A stretch of 64,000 nt of DNA from Chelydra serpentina (GCA_037349315.1 JBAIAC010000023.1:38489501-38553500); one strand, 5' to 3'. Positions 1 to 12,157 are shown, numbered from the stretch's first letter. The notes: generated by a model not told the origin, from the letters alone. Made by a program: numbers and translations.

Positions 1-702
1 GGGAAAATGAGGCCTTGCCTCTGAAAGAATAAGATCTCTACTGGTAATGTGCCCTCACTCTTTTTTTTTTTTTTTTTCTCTGAAGCTATCCTGATTTCAC
101 ATCTCATATTTAGGTATGCTGAAAAAAATTCAAAGAAGAATTTTAATAAATTGCTGGATATCCCACAACACTGGGTAGTGGTATCTCTCTGGCTTGTTCC
201 TATCAGGCACATGAATGAAGTTTGAACCTTTTATGATTCTGTTCAGACTGTACAGAAGAAAGCGGTTGCAGAAATACTGGTAATTTATTACCACAGTCCA
301 GCCCAGAAATCCAGATGTTTTCAAAATTATTGTCTGGGGTGAAATTTCATGTTTAGCCTTGGCCTGTAAATGATCCTCTTTGGGATGCTTTTGAGTAACT
401 GGTAGCATAGCTAACCATCATGATAGACCTGTTGCTCCTGAGAGAGATTATTATTCTGCTTAACGTAGTGGGATTGAAAATGGGTGTATAATGTAAGAAA
501 AAACTGTTGTCTAAAGAGCATCAGACACCTTTCCAATGTGGAACTAATTTCTGGCTGTTGTGTAACATTGTACCGGTACCTATTAAAGGATACATGGAAA
601 TCAAAACAATTAATTATGTGCCTGTTCCAATTCCCACTGAAATCAGTGGGGTTCTTCTATTATTAAAGTTTCTGAAATCTCAGGAGAGGTTTGTTTCTTG
701 AT

Positions 703-775
703 TCATAGATTCTAGGGCTGGAAGGGACCTCGAGAGGTCATCGAGTCCAGCCCCCTGATGTTACTATTCCCCACT
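703..775 (-). mobile_element. CR1 LINE 3'-end fragment
   Basis: The segment reads as the reverse complement of a CR1 3' end: an ATAGATTCTAGGGCTGGAAG start, then GGGACCTCGAGAGGTCATCGAGTCC. It matches in reverse the last 80 bases of the CR1 copy ending at 5053. It is a short, 5'-truncated copy. Confidence 0.8.
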
Positions 776-1348
776 GGCTAAGACAATTCACTGGCCTGAT
801 GATGGTCGTCATATTACATATTTTGCTTAACTTGAAATTTTTGTTGCCAGCCTGCATCTTGAAAGCGTAGCTATCTTCCAACTTTGGGTCAGTACCTGTT
901 TAGTTGCTTTTGCATCTGTGAGGTACTTATTCTTGGCTGCCAAAGAAGGTAGGTGGCAGCCAACAAGAACGATTTTTCACATCCTCTTGTTCCTATCTTC
1001 TCCTACAAGTAGATCTTCCTTATTTCCTGCATCTTATCACAACCTATGTTAAAGCAGCTTCTGATGGAACTGACTTGCCTTAGCCATCAAAACTACAGTC
1101 AGATTACTCTGGACAAGGATAAACATGTTTTGTGGCAGCTTACTCTCGGCCTTTAAGGTTGTATTCCTTCATTCATCATGCCATTCCTCTCCTTTCTTTT
1201 GCCTTGAGTGCATATTGATACGTGAGTTGTATGATTTTCCTCTGGGAGATATTTTCTGAAAAGGTTTCTGGCTCCACATCCAACAACTTGAAGGCTCAGA
1301 ACATCTGTAATAGTGTTTGTGAGGTTTATCCCTTTGAGCTAGAGCAGC

Positions 1349-1575
1349 AGTTTTCAAACAGTGGGTCAGGACCCCAAAGTGGGTTGCAGTCCCATTTTAA
1401 TGGGGTCTCCAGGGCTGGCATTAGACTTGCTGGGGTCCCGGGCTGAAGCCGACGCCTGAGCCTCAGTGCCTGGGGCTGAAGCCTGAGCCTCAGTGCCTGG
1501 GGCTGAAACCTGAGGGCTTCAGCGCTGCATGGTGGGGCTCAGGTTACAGGCCCCCTGCCTGTGGCTGAAGCCCCT
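1349..1575. mobile_element. MITE-like repeat with short tandem units
   Basis: It starts with CAGTTTTCAAACAGTGGGTC followed by GGACCCCAAAGTGGG, the typical terminus of a widespread non-autonomous hAT family in vertebrates. The interior carries a 27-bp unit (CCTGAGCCTCAGTGCCTGGG plus GCTGAAG) repeated at 1455 and 1482. The right terminus was not found, so the end is approximate. Confidence 0.55.
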
Positions 1576-2020
1576 GAGATACAAAGTGTTTCTCCATTTT
1601 ACCTCTTCTGCAGTTGTCCTGCCCAGTAACTAAACTGGGACCACTCACTGGCAGTAGACTTATTTTGCTTAGAAAAGAGGAGGAACTATTTTTGTTAGTG
1701 GTCATTCTTCATTGGAATTTCTGACGACTCTTTGACTTTCTCAAATCATATTAATGGTTATCTGTCTGTCCTTTTAAAGCATGTTTCTTATATGAATTTA
1801 CCCTTTCTTGCCTCACTTCTAATATGTGAAAGGGTGAAAGATTCGCTTATAGCAATGGTATGTTCTTCCTGCACAGCTTATCCTTTCCATTGTCTGTGCT
1901 AAAATACGTATTTGATTACATTAGCAATTCCTTTATTGCACTGTACTTAAGTAATCTGGGGAGAAATCTGTACATATGTGTACTTTCCTTAGCTGTACTC
2001 ATCATGGTTGATTCTATGGA

Positions 2021-4966
2021 GTGTCTCTCAAAAGTTTTAGCATTCCCTTCCAGGTTTGCTATGTCTCCTGTTACATTACAGGTGAGGAGGAAGCACAAGT
2101 AGGTGAGGAGGAAGCACAAGTAGGTGAGGAGGAAGCACAAGTAGGTGAGTGCAAGAGGGGAGGGCTCCTGCCCCATACTGGGACAGCAGGACGATCGGTG
2201 AGTTATCTTAAATGCCTATACACAAATGCAAGAAGCCTGGGGAACAAGCAGGGAGAACTGGAAGTCCTGGCACAGTCAAGGAATTATGACGTAATTGGAA
2301 TAACAAAGACTTGGTGGGATAACTCACACGATTGGAGTACTGTCATGGATGGATATAAACTGTTCAGGAAGGATAGGCAGGGCAGAAAAGGTGGGGGAGT
2401 TGCGTTGTATGTAAGAGAGCAGTATGACTGCTCAGAGCTCCAGTATGAAACTGCAGAAAAACCTGAGAGTCTCTGGATTAAATTGAGAAGTGTGAGCAAC
2501 AAGGGTAATGTCGTGGTGGGAGTCTGCTACAGACCACCAGACCAGGCGGATGAGGTGGACGAGGCTTTCTTCCAGCAACTAACAGAAGTTACTAGATCAC
2601 AGGCCCTGGTTCTCATGGGTGACTTTAATCACCCCGACATCTGCTGGGAGAGCAATACAGCGGTCCACAGACAATCCAGGAAGTTTTTGGAAAGTGTAGG
2701 GGACAATTTCCTGGTGCAAGTGCTGGAGGAACCAACTAGGGGAAAAGCTCTTCTTGACCTGCTGCTCACAAACAGGGAAGAAATAGTAGAGGAAGCAATA
2801 GTGGATGGGAACCTGGGAGGCAGTGACCATGAGATGGTCGAGTTCAGGATCCTGACACAAGGAAGAAAGGAGAACAGTAGAATACAGAGCCTGGACTTCA
2901 GAAAAGCAGACTTTGACTCCCTCAGGGAACTGATGGGCAAGGTCCCCTGGGAGAATAACATGAGGGGGAAAGGAGTCGAGGAAAGCTGGCTGTATTTTAA
3001 AGAAACCTTATTGAGGTTGCAGGAACAAACCATCCCGATGTGTAGAAAGAAAAGTAAATATGGCAGGCGACCAGCTTGGCTTAACAGTGAAATCCTTGCT
3101 CGTCTTAAACACAAAAAAGCAGCTTACAAGAAGTGGAAGATTGGACAAATGACCAGGGAGGAGTATAAAAATATTGTTCAGGCATGCAGGAGTGAAATTA
3201 GGAAGGCCAAATCACACTTGGAGTTGCAGCTAGCTGGAGATGTTAGGAGTAACAAGAAGGGTTTCTTCAGGTATGTTAGCAACAAGAAGAAAGTCAAGGA
3301 ACGTGTGGGCCCCTTGCTGAATGAGGGAGGGAACCTTGTGACAGAGGATGTGGAGAAAGCTAGTGTACTCAATGCTTTTTTTGCCTCTGTCTTCACAGAC
3401 AAGGGCAGCTCCCAGATGGCTGCACTCCGCAGCACGGTATGGGGAGGAGGTGACCAGCCCTCTGTGGAGAAAGAAGTAGTTCGGGACTATTTAGAAAAGC
3501 TGGACGAACACAAGTCCATGGGGCCGGATGCACTGCATCCGAGGGTACTAAAGGAGTTGGCCGATGTGATTACAGAGCCATTGGCCATTATCTTTGACAA
3601 ATCATGGCAATCGGGGGAGGTCCCGGATGACTGGAAAAAAGCTAATGTAGTGCCCATCTTTAAAAAAGGGAAGAAGGAAGATCCGGGGAACTACAGGCCA
3701 GTCAGTCTCACCTCAATCCCTGGAAAAATCATGGAACAGGTCCTCAAGGAATCAATTTTGAACCACTTAAAGGAGGGGAAAGTGATCAGGAACAGTCAGC
3801 ATGGATTCACCAAGGGCAAGTCATGCCTGACTAACCTAATTGCCTTCTATGATGAGATAACTGGCTCTGTGGATGAGGGGAAAGCAGTGGATGTGCTATT
3901 TCTTGACTTTAGCAAAGCTTTTGATACAGTCTCGCACAGCGTTCTTGCCAGCAAGTTAAAGAAGTATGGGCTGGATGAATGGACGGTAAGGTGGATAGAA
4001 AACTGGCTGGATGGTCGTGCTCAACGGGTAGTGATCAATGGCTCCATGTCTAGTTGGCAGCCGGTATCAAGTGGAGTGCCCCAAGGGTCCGTGCTGGGGC
4101 CGGTTTTGTTCAATATCTTCATCAACGACCTGGAGGATGGTGTGGACTGCACCCTTAGCAAGTTTGCAGATGACACTAAACTGGGAGGAGTGGTTGATAC
4201 GCTGGAGGGTAGGGATAGGATACAGAGGGACCTAGACAAATTAGAGGATTGGGCCAAAAGAAATCTGATGAGGTTCAACAAGGACAAGTGCAGAGTCCTG
4301 CACTTAGGACGGAAGAATCCCATGCACTGCTACAGACTAGGGACCGAATGGCTGGGCAGCAGTTCTGCAGAAAAGGACCTAGGGGTTACAGTGGACGAAA
4401 AGCTGAATATGAGTCAACAGTGTGCCCTTGTTGCCAAGAAGGCTAACGGCATTTTGGGCTGTATAAGTAGGGGCATTTCCAGCAGATCGAGGGACGTGAT
4501 TATTCCCCTCTATTCGGCACTGGTGAGGCCTCATTTGGAGTACTGTGTCCAGTTTGGGGCCCCACACTACAAAAAGGATGTGGATAAATTGGAAAGAGTC
4601 CAACGGAGGGCAACAAAAATGATTAGGGGGCTGGAGCACATGACTTATGAGGAGAGGCTGAGGGAACTGGGATTGTTTAGCCTGCAGAAGAGAAGAGTGA
4701 GGGGGGATTTGATAGCTGCTTTCAACTACCTAAAAGGGGGTTCCAAAGAGGATGGATCTAGACTGTTCTCAGTGGTAGAAGATGACAGAACAAGGAGTAA
4801 TGGTCTCAAGTTGCAGAGGGGGAGGTTTAGGTTGGATATTAGGAAAAACTTTTTCACTAGTAGGGTGGTGAAGCACTGGAATGGGTTACCTAGGGAGGTG
4901 GTGGAATCTCCTTCCTTAGAGGTTTTTAAGGTCAGGCTTGACAAAGCCCTGGCTGGGATGATCTAG
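2021..4966 (+). CDS. CR1 ORF2: AP-endonuclease plus reverse transcriptase
   Basis: The open frame encodes 981 residues. The first ATG (2021) lies in flanking DNA, so about 20 N-terminal residues are not from the element; residues 21-41 are three GEEEAQV repeats. The APE-type endonuclease covers about residues 62-275, with GDFN (200-203) and SDH (268-270) intact. At residue 96 the motif reads ITKTWWD where the family has ITETWWD, so the Mg-binding Glu is Lys (codon 2306-2308). The reverse transcriptase covers about 540-800: NYRPVSLTS (556-564), LDFSKAFD (627-634, catalytic D628), [12 protein letters not shown] (682-693) and FADD (714-717). The C-terminal region is intact to the TAG. RT activity seems possible, while target nicking by this copy's own protein is doubtful. 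It has no ORF1 and no evident promoter. Confidence 0.93.
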   Translation: MSLKSFSIPFQVCYVSCYITGEEEAQVGEEEAQVGEEEAQVGECKRGGLLPHTGTAGRSVSYLKCLYTNARSLGNKQGELEVLAQSRNYDVIGITKTWWDNSHDWSTVMDGYKLFRKDRQGRKGGGVALYVREQYDCSELQYETAEKPESLWIKLRSVSNKGNVVVGVCYRPPDQADEVDEAFFQQLTEVTRSQALVLMGDFNHPDICWESNTAVHRQSRKFLESVGDNFLVQVLEEPTRGKALLDLLLTNREEIVEEAIVDGNLGGSDHEMVEFRILTQGRKENSRIQSLDFRKADFDSLRELMGKVPWENNMRGKGVEESWLYFKETLLRLQEQTIPMCRKKSKYGRRPAWLNSEILARLKHKKAAYKKWKIGQMTREEYKNIVQACRSEIRKAKSHLELQLAGDVRSNKKGFFRYVSNKKKVKERVGPLLNEGGNLVTEDVEKASVLNAFFASVFTDKGSSQMAALRSTVWGGGDQPSVEKEVVRDYLEKLDEHKSMGPDALHPRVLKELADVITEPLAIIFDKSWQSGEVPDDWKKANVVPIFKKGKKEDPGNYRPVSLTSIPGKIMEQVLKESILNHLKEGKVIRNSQHGFTKGKSCLTNLIAFYDEITGSVDEGKAVDVLFLDFSKAFDTVSHSVLASKLKKYGLDEWTVRWIENWLDGRAQRVVINGSMSSWQPVSSGVPQGSVLGPVLFNIFINDLEDGVDCTLSKFADDTKLGGVVDTLEGRDRIQRDLDKLEDWAKRNLMRFNKDKCRVLHLGRKNPMHCYRLGTEWLGSSSAEKDLGVTVDEKLNMSQQCALVAKKANGILGCISRGISSRSRDVIIPLYSALVRPHLEYCVQFGAPHYKKDVDKLERVQRRATKMIRGLEHMTYEERLRELGLFSLQKRRVRGDLIAAFNYLKGGSKEDGSRLFSVVEDDRTRSNGLKLQRGRFRLDIRKNFFTSRVVKHWNGLPREVVESPSLEVFKVRLDKALAGMI
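2081..2143 (+). repeat. Three tandem 21-bp units at CR1 5' junction
   Basis: Three identical copies of a 21-bp unit are followed by GGTGAGTGC. They are in frame and encode GEEEAQV three times. The other CR1 copy has a single related unit at 61993-62008 (GAGGAATCACAAGTAG). Confidence 0.95.
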
Positions 4967-5053
4967 TTGGGGTTGGTCCTGCTTTGAGCAGGGGGTTGGA
5001 CTAGATGACCTCCTGAGGTCCCTTCCAACCATGAGATTCTATGATTCTATGAT
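2082..5053 (+). mobile_element. CR1 LINE copy A, 5'-truncated, young
   Basis: This non-LTR retrotransposon starts inside three tandem 21-bp units (2081-2143, unit GGTGAGGAGGAAGCACAAGT plus A) and runs to a 3' end with GGTTGGACTAGATGACCTCC and a closing ATTCTATG repeat. It lacks ORF1 and the 5' UTR, but the EN-RT frame is complete. It is about 99.6% identical to the copy at 61488-64000 by eye. It lies in an ATP11B intron in the sense direction. Confidence 0.93.
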
Positions 5054-7007
5054 ACTAGTACCTTTCTAGGTACTAGCCTTGCAATCAAAGACATTTGGGC
5101 TGCATCTCTCCTCCTGCCCAAACTAAAGGCAGTTCAAACTTGTCCAGAGGGCTTGGTCACACCCCTAATCCTTACACTAGATTCTCTCTGCCTCCATTGG
5201 TGCAAACAAAGCAGCAATTTAGCACCCCCTGCCTTATCTATTGCAATCCTTAATGGTGGAGCAGTCCAGTCGGAGCAAACTGAAGATCAAGAGGTGCTTT
5301 CATCTGCAAAAGAGACCTTTTCAGGAGCCAGTTCTCTCCTGAACTACGTGGAAAGGATGAGTTTGTTAATCCTTTTCCATTAGCTTTTCCATTTAAGAAT
5401 ATATACGCAAGTCTTTTGGATGACTTTGTTAGTATATACCCCTACTACTCAACTTGGTACTAATGTAAAAGATCTCATACAAAGGAATACAGTGCATATA
5501 TTATTGCCTTCATTTTGAGCAGTGTTGACCATGTCTGTGGCCATTTACCACCTGTTCAGGTATTACCATATTCTCCTGTTTGTTGTAAGAAGTTTAGGAA
5601 GTCTCCAGGATTTTCTGAGATATAAGAAACATCCTTCGATTATTCCTGGCCCCTTTTATGATCTGGTGATTGTTTTGTGGATAATTTCTTTCAGCTATAT
5701 AGCCTCCAGGAGAATGAATCCAGTAAATACTGTATTTTCAGAGAGATTGAATGTACTGTAATTAAGTTTTAAGAGTTGAGGGAATTTCATCCAGTCCTGT
5801 CAATTTATCTGAAGTTGAATTCAGAGAAATTAATCTCTCCTTAAATCTGCACATACCACCTGATAAGAATTTTCTCCATAACCTACTCTGCATGATCGTG
5901 AGACAGTATTATCAAGGGATTCAAATTTTGGATTATTCCCTGGTTGAATTTTCAATTTTCCCTTTGTTAAGTAGGTATGGAATGTCTGTGTTCATCCTAG
6001 TTATTTTGTATGTCTTTTATGTGATAAAATACCAATTTTATAGATGTGTTTTTATATTGTCATTTTTGAATCGGTAGCTTGTGAATTAATATGGGAAAAT
6101 TGTGCTATATTCTTTTCCTACCCTTATTGAAAACAAGCTTTTCTTATGCTATGTGGGATGATTTATATCATACAATTCAACTCCAGGATACAGTTGGGGT
6201 TTTTTCGACCTGTCTTAAGTGTCTTTTCTTATATTTCAAGTTTTTTAGCATTCAAACTTTTTTCATTTGCCTGTATTATGTATACACAGCATGATCTGAT
6301 GGATGAATGAGTCTGTTTTCATAGTCCCCATGAAACCTTTTGAGAGTTAACTCTGTAGTACTGTCTGTCTGTCTGCTCCCACTCCCTACTTGCATGAGAA
6401 GTAAAATTCAGTATTTGGGTTAGATTAATAGTTGTAAAAGAGCAAATGGTTATATGGGGAGACAGTTGTGTGTAATAGCCTGGAGGTATGCGTAATTTCT
6501 GATTTCAGAGTATGTCCACACTGCAGTTGAAGGTGTGATTGCAGCTCAGGTAGGCCTGCCTTGGTTAATTTTAATGTAGACAGCACAGCTTTAAATAGCA
6601 GTGAAGATGTGGCAGCATGAACAGTGCAGGCTAGCAACTCAAGTGTGTACCCAGAGCTACAATCAGCTTGTACATCCCGCGCTGAAGCACGTGTCACCAT
6701 GTCTTTGCTGCTGGATGAAAGCTCACATAGGTATGCCTACCCAAGCTGTATTCACATATTTGATTGCAATGTAAACATACCCTAAAAGTTGTTCAAAAGC
6801 AAGAGGCTTTTCCAATAGAGCCATGAATTTATGTGACATGCTGGAGATACTTGGATAAGAGTATGCTTATCCCTGGAGTTCACTGGTAGTTGCATTTATT
6901 TAAGCTGCTCATGAATTAGTGATAGATTTATAACCTGAAAATCTAATTTTGAAAAAAAAAAAAACTCTTTTTTTTTTTTTTTCTTCTTTTTTTTTTTTTG
7001 GTTTCAG
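5054..7007. other. ATP11B intron, CR1 end to first exon
   Basis: This is AT-rich intron. It starts with a short palindrome, CTAGTACC-TTTCTA-GGTACTAG (5055-5076), and contains a MITE-like element at 6508-6783. Just before the exon are poly-A and poly-T runs (6950-7000) and a polypyrimidine tract leading to the acceptor TTTCAG at 7002-7007. No coding signal was seen. Confidence 0.7.
6508..6783. mobile_element. MITE-like element with degenerate inverted termini
   Basis: The left end reads AGAGTATGTCCACACTGCAG and the right end reads TTGCAATGTAAACATACCCT. The right end in reverse complement (AGGGTATGTTTACATTGCAA) resembles the left. The layout matches a turtle 'agggtatgtctacactgcaat' MITE family as I remember it. 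Confidence 0.65.
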
Positions 7008-7110
7008 GTAGTACGACTGTTAAAAACATCTCCAGAGAAACCTATAACATTAGCCATTGGTGATGGGGCTAATGATGTAAGCATGATACAAGAAGCGCAT
7101 GTTGGCATAG
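7008..7110 (+). CDS. ATP11B: ATP11B exon: P-domain GDGANDVSM segment
   Basis: The acceptor is a long T tract plus TTTCAG and the donor is TAG|GTAACG. The exon reads [16 protein letters not shown] and then [19 protein letters not shown], the P-type ATPase hinge motif (GDGxND) that helps bind Mg2+ next to the phosphorylated Asp in the cytosolic P domain. It starts in phase 0 and ends one base into a Gly codon completed by the exon at 9618. The residues match ATP11B more closely than ATP11A or ATP11C as I recall them. Upstream exons with the A and N domains are outside the window. Confidence 0.95.
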
Positions 7111-9617
7111 GTAACGGACCTTTTTCAGAACTTTCACTTGATATAAGTATTTAAGCTTGTGTTCTTAATAAAGCATTATACTGTATGTAGCATTAGTCTG
7201 TACTTGTACTTTTAAACAGCCAAACTTTAGACATTTTTACACCTGAAAATAACAATTCATTAATCTTCCAATCATTTTAAAACACATTTGCAGTTGCATG
7301 TTATATGTCAGAATTTCAGTGGAATCTAAAATGGAAGACCATTCCCTTCTGAAGACAATATCTTAAATATCAATAGCTTATGTCTGTTATACAGCACATC
7401 AGAATCTAGACCCTCATAAAGTGGTATTCTCTTAATTATCTCCAGTTGTTTCTTAAGACACTATTGAACATCTCTTGACACAGAATTTAAGCTATTCTCT
7501 CTATAGAACTAGTTTTGCCACCATAGATCTATCTTTCATTACTACACATTGAACTTGAATTTTACATTGGTTAGTCACACCAGTGTTTTCTTTCCATATG
7601 TCTGTTGTTCTTAAATCGCCATGTTGAAAGGGGGCCTTACCCAACGTCTAGTGAAAAGAATGTGAAAAGAATCTTCTAAGCACTACTAGAATAATACTTT
7701 ATCAGATAAGACTTCAGCCCATTTTACTAATCCATCTCCTACCTTTTTGCAATATATAAATAACAAAGTTATTAAGATTTAGATTTGGATATAATTAAAT
7801 GCTGCTCTAGATTGTCTTCCACCTCTTATCCCAAAAGTGCTTAATTTTCAGTGCTGATTAAGGTGCAATTTAGGAAATAAATATAATTTTGCCCGTATAC
7901 AAAAAGGAAAGACAATAAAAAGAGTAACATGAGAAGAATGAAAACCTTATTTCTGCAGTCACTTCTGCAAGTCATTCATTTTCATTCTAGATCATTCAGT
8001 TATATTCTGCATAAATAAGAGAGGTTCTTTTTGCCATTTAAAAAGAACTGTAACAATCCTTTAATCATTTTGTATCTGGAAGTCTTTTGTAAGGCATCGT
8101 TCAGGAAGCAAAAGCCCATTCCTGGGATATCTTGGTTTGTACCTCATTTCTCTTACTTTCCTCATTTCATTCTTAAACTAACGAAATGCAACAAACTTCC
8201 CTCACAAGGGGGTTTTACTTGAGGTTTCTTTTCTAATCCTTTTTGAAAGGTCCTACTTCCACTCTCTGTCTCCATTAAGAAGGGTATCTGTTCAAAATCA
8301 GTATGGATTAATGGAGGTTTCCATTCCAAACATAATAGTTTTTCTGTTCCTTCAGCTGTTGCAACACATGAACTGGTAACCCAAGAATTTTTAAATTCCT
8401 GCTCTGTTTTATTTTCTAGTTGTTTCCTCCTCTGTAAGCACCTGAGGAATTGTCCTGAAGGCACTAAATTGCCAAGCAGTTATAGAAATGGAAAAGATTA
8501 TCTTCAGCCAGATTCTCAGAGGTGCTCAGCACCCACAAGTGGGGTCAGATATGGGAGCTAAGCTCTTGAATTGTAAAATTTAGGCACCTAAGTTAAATAA
8601 TGACGTTTTGAAAATTTGGCTAAGATATCTAAATAGGAGCTGCTGGGTACTAATGAAAATTTGGCCCCTAGACTATACTCAACCCCACACTTCCACTGCC
8701 AGTGCAGAATTATTCTTTGCCCAATCTAGCTTTAAATGTGTCTAAGGAAGAGGCATTCTCTCTTTCTCATGAAAGTCTGTTGCCATTCCACAGTTAATCT
8801 TAACAATGAAATCTACAATATTTTTTTTCCTCTGATATCTATCTTAAATATTCTTAACTTCTCTTCTTTTTTTCTGGGATGAAAGTGGGTTATGACACAC
8901 ATGTGCCACTTTTAATTCTGTTAATCTTTTGATATAAACTAATCCAACTAGTCTCTTAAGGATTGCTGTAACAACACCCTAAGAGTAACTGTAAGAGGAA
9001 TTGCCATAAGGTCTTGAATATCCTGATGCATACCTAATAGCAACGCTTTCTGTGACAAGAAAAATCTTCACAATATTCATTTATTATGGTGACTGTGAAA
9101 AGCACAGGACAACTTGCTTGAGAAATATACCAAGTAAATAGTAGATTATCTATTGTCATAGTATGTTGTTAGTTCACATAAAAATGATGTTAGGAACATG
9201 AAATGATATACACTTGTCCAAGTTCCATTTGTAATTTGTGCAAATAATTCTAGCAATGATACTTTTTACAACCTATTTTTAGAAAAAAGCATCTCTAAAA
9301 CTGGGCGTAATAGGTAAATTCAAGGGTTAATGGTAGATCTGCACAGTTTAAGTAAAAAAATTTTTGTGATTCTGTATGCTTTATTGTTGCTGTATGTTCC
9401 CTTAACATATTTTCTTTGCTATAAACTCATTCAGGTATAAATACAGTAGTATTTTTATCTAACTGGTCCAGGGGTCTTGAGTAAAGCTGATTCTCCAATT
9501 GTCAAAAGTGTTACCTCCTATAGCTACTGTTGCTTTCAAATGTATATTTTCATAAATATACTTTTTCTGCAGCATTTACTCTAATTTCATTTATATTTTA
9601 TGTCCCAAATATTACAG
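7111..9617. other. ATP11B intron
   Basis: Intron of about 2.5 kb, AT-rich, with no coding signal. At about 8505-8680 there is a degenerate dispersed repeat (GATTCTCAGAGGTGCTCAGC and later GGCACCTAAGTTAAATAA) of a type common in bird and reptile DNA. The rest looks unique. Confidence 0.65.
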
Positions 9618-9763
9618 GAATCATGGGGAAAGAAGGAAGGCAAGCTGTAAGAAACAGTGACTATGCAATAGCAAGATTTAAATTCCTCTCCAAGTTGCTT
9701 CTTGTTCATGGCCACTTTTACTACATTAGGATAGCAACCCTTGTACAGTACTTTTTTTATAAG
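9618..9763 (+). CDS. ATP11B: ATP11B exon: end of P domain into TM5
   Basis: Acceptor ATTACAG, donor AAG|GTAAGT. The exon completes the split Gly codon and reads [40 protein letters not shown] and TLVQYFFYK. This is the strongly conserved stretch linking the P domain to transmembrane segment 5. The last codon is the Lys of YFFYKN, a TM5 lysine conserved in P4-ATPases and known from ATP8A2 work to matter for phospholipid transport. The donor is in phase 0 after this Lys. Confidence 0.96.
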
Positions 9764-10159
9764 GTAAGTCTATTCAGTGTGCCAATGATGTTCAGTAGAA
9801 CTAAGGGTTCTTTTTCCTAGCATAAAATGTGTCTCAGACTTAATTCTTGCAGTTAAATCACCAGAATATTAAATATCTCCCACTTGGGAGTGTCTGGGTA
9901 TTGATATACAACAAAGCACACCTGAAATGAGAGACCCATTTTGCTTCAGAATTCATGTGGAATACTTCCAGTGGGCAGTATCTTTTAATATTGCAGCAGA
10001 GTTCACCTAGGCCAGTGTGCAGCTATTGTTACTCTACCAACTTGAAATCCAAGTAAATTTTAAAATGAGTTAACTCATCTTGGGTACTACCCTGAGCCCA
10101 GTTCCTCTGTCAGTTTTTGTCATCTATAGTCACCTTTTCCTATTTAAAAGACAAAATGT
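9764..10159. other. Short intron stretch before DIRS copy 1
   Basis: Ordinary AT-rich intron sequence between the exon donor and the left terminus of the DIRS element. No gene or repeat recognised. Confidence 0.6.
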
Positions 10160-10164
10160 TTATT

Positions 10165-10330
10165 CTTCTGCAAGTGATTGTCCCTTTTGTATTCCAATGA
10201 GGGATATGTGCATGTGCCCTTGTATTGCCTCGTGGTTTAGCCCGAGGCAATAAAGGGAGGGGCAGACCGACCACGTATCCAGTTCCTTCTCACAGCCACA
10301 TGGTCCGAGTTGAAGCTTCTGCTGACCTCT
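10165..10330. repeat. DIRS copy 1 left inverted terminus
   Basis: This segment is similar to the reverse complement of 14070-14285 and to the left end of copy 2 (16763-16950). Shared blocks include ATTGCCTCGTGGTTT, AGGCAATAAAGG and AGTTCCTTCTCAC. Confidence 0.75.
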
Positions 10331-10505
10331 TGTCCTTAGTGATGCACTTTCGAAAAATTTCACCAAAATACTTCTTATTTTTTTATTGTTTTGTTTTTTG
10401 TTGTAATTTGATCATTGCTTGGGACACCACTTCGGTGTTTTTTCCCACCAAATAATTCCTTCCTGCACCCCAGCTCCTACGTCTGGGTTATGGATTATGT
10501 CGAAA

Positions 10506-12157
10506 ATGCCAAGATTCAAAGTCTGTGCTTCCTGCCCTGGCTCATTTTCCATCAGCAACAAAAACCAACGCTGTTTGTACTGTTTGGGGGAAGCCCACAT
10601 CGTCTTCAGGTGCAGTATCTGCCTCTCCTTCCCTGCCTATACATGGGAGGGCCAAGCTCTCTACCTCAAGAAACACCTCACGGAGGTTGCCATGGGGCCG
10701 AAGTCGGATCCTGGCTGGGGAACCCCCATTGTACATCAGCCTGAGCAATCGAAGAGCACTCCCCCTACCGCAGAGCCTCCATCTGGATCTGCCGGTACCA
10801 GTGCTACAGAACCCAAGTTGGGGCCTAGCCATCAGCCACAGAAGTATGTGCAGAAGCATGATAGTGAGTCTTCCTTTAAATCCAAGAAGGACGCTGCATG
10901 GTCCACAAGTTCCAGGCATGGAGGGGCTACACATTCCACAGTGCTGAAGAGAGACGAGAGGCCACACTGCTTGCCAGATCCACTGGTCCCGGCACCGAAT
11001 CCACATACCCCTCCAGCATCCTGTGAATTGTTGGTCCTGAGACAGATGCCTTTACTAGTTCCGGTCCCATCAATACACCGGACATACCATTGACTCCGGA
11101 GAGACCAGAAGTGCTCCCAGCCCTCACAAACTGTTTGCTCTGGAAGGAGCGAGGTCTCTGCGTGTTCCAGTGCACTCACCTCTGCAGAGGGCTTCATCTC
11201 CTGCACTACATCTCCCATCTGCTGGACGTACCTCTCCAACACATCTTGTTCTGACGGTACTGCCATTCATGCAAGACTCCGACTCCTCTGAATCTGAGGG
11301 ATCTGGACTTTCGGCACAGTGTGCTGCTTCCATTCCAGAAACACAACTACCAAAGGGTTCTGACGGCTCTGTGGCAGTTTCCCCTTTGCCTTACCCAAGA
11401 AGCTGGTATCCGGCTCCTTGGGCACAAGTACAACAACAGGATCAATCAGGTTGGCATATTGGAGCTCCTGGCCCCAATATTCGCCTTGGGAACAGTCTTG
11501 TCTGGCTCGGGAGAACTCCCCTGTTTCACTGCCTCATCTTTCATCCGGTAATCGTTCGGAAATGGGGTTAGACAAGGCATTGATCAGGCCAGCTCTGACA
11601 GTGCTGGGGGATCCGGGGAGATTCCCTTCATCGTCTCCAGACGCAGCTGTGACATCGACACCTTCCTCCCTGCCAGACGTCTATCGTCAGTTTCAAGAAC
11701 TCCTATGGAGAATAGCTAATACCCTTGATATCCCACTGGAAGAAGGGCAGTACACTTATCACCATTTTTACTAGACATTCTGCACACGTCAGTACAGGCA
11801 AGGGTGGTCTTACCCATCATTGGTAGGTTTCTTCCACCAGCACACATCATGTGTCATACCCCAGGCACATGTGCATCGACCCAAAGAGGGCCAAGAAAAG
11901 ATACTACTACTCCCTCCCTCCCCCCCAAAGGGTCAGAATTTTTATTTTCACACCCTCCACCTAACGCCATCATAATACAAACTGCGTCGGAGCAGACCAA
12001 ACAACAACACCCACTTTCCACCCCAGCAGACTGGGAGCGTAAGAGACTGGACCTCATGGTTCAGAAGGTCTTCTCCTTGACTGGACTACAATTCTGGATC
12101 TCTAACTACTTGGCAGTGATGGCCAAGTATACACTCTGGCTGGATGGAGAAAATTGA
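10506..12157 (+). pseudogene. DIRS Gag-like ORF remnant with zinc knuckles
   Basis: The reading starts MPRFKVCASCPGSFS and continues with RCLYCLGEAHIVFRCSIC, a Cys-rich pattern (CxxC, CxxCLGxxH, CxxC) typical of the first ORF of vertebrate DIRS elements. The first open stretch runs to 11093. The frame then shifts into open stretches at 11170-11571, 11418-11774 and 11804-12157, so the gene is broken by indels. No catalytic domain is expected here. It would package element RNA, but this copy cannot make a full protein. Confidence 0.7.

Larger units (their letters stand above)
1..2081. other. ATP11B intron sequence upstream of CR1 copy A
   Basis: No exon of the host gene is recognisable here: no stretch with splice borders encodes the P4-ATPase segment expected just before the 7008 exon. 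The stretch is AT-rich intronic DNA with a T-run near 61-77, a short minus-strand CR1 tail near 703-775 and a hAT-MITE-like segment at about 1349-1575. The short open frames look random. Confidence 0.7.

Noticed and set aside
2597..3435. Minus-strand open frames under CR1 copy A (repeated at 62462-63300)
   Set aside because: They are antisense shadows of ORF2; the same frames appear in both CR1 copies.
5055..5076. Short palindrome CTAGTACC-TTTCTA-GGTACTAG just after the CR1 3' end
   Set aside because: Eight-base arms are too short to support a terminator or element end; likely chance or part of the insertion site.
8031..8464. Possible additional ATP11B exon in the intron 7111-9617
   Set aside because: The exons at 7110 and 9618 join perfectly in the middle of the conserved [11 protein letters not shown], leaving no missing residues.
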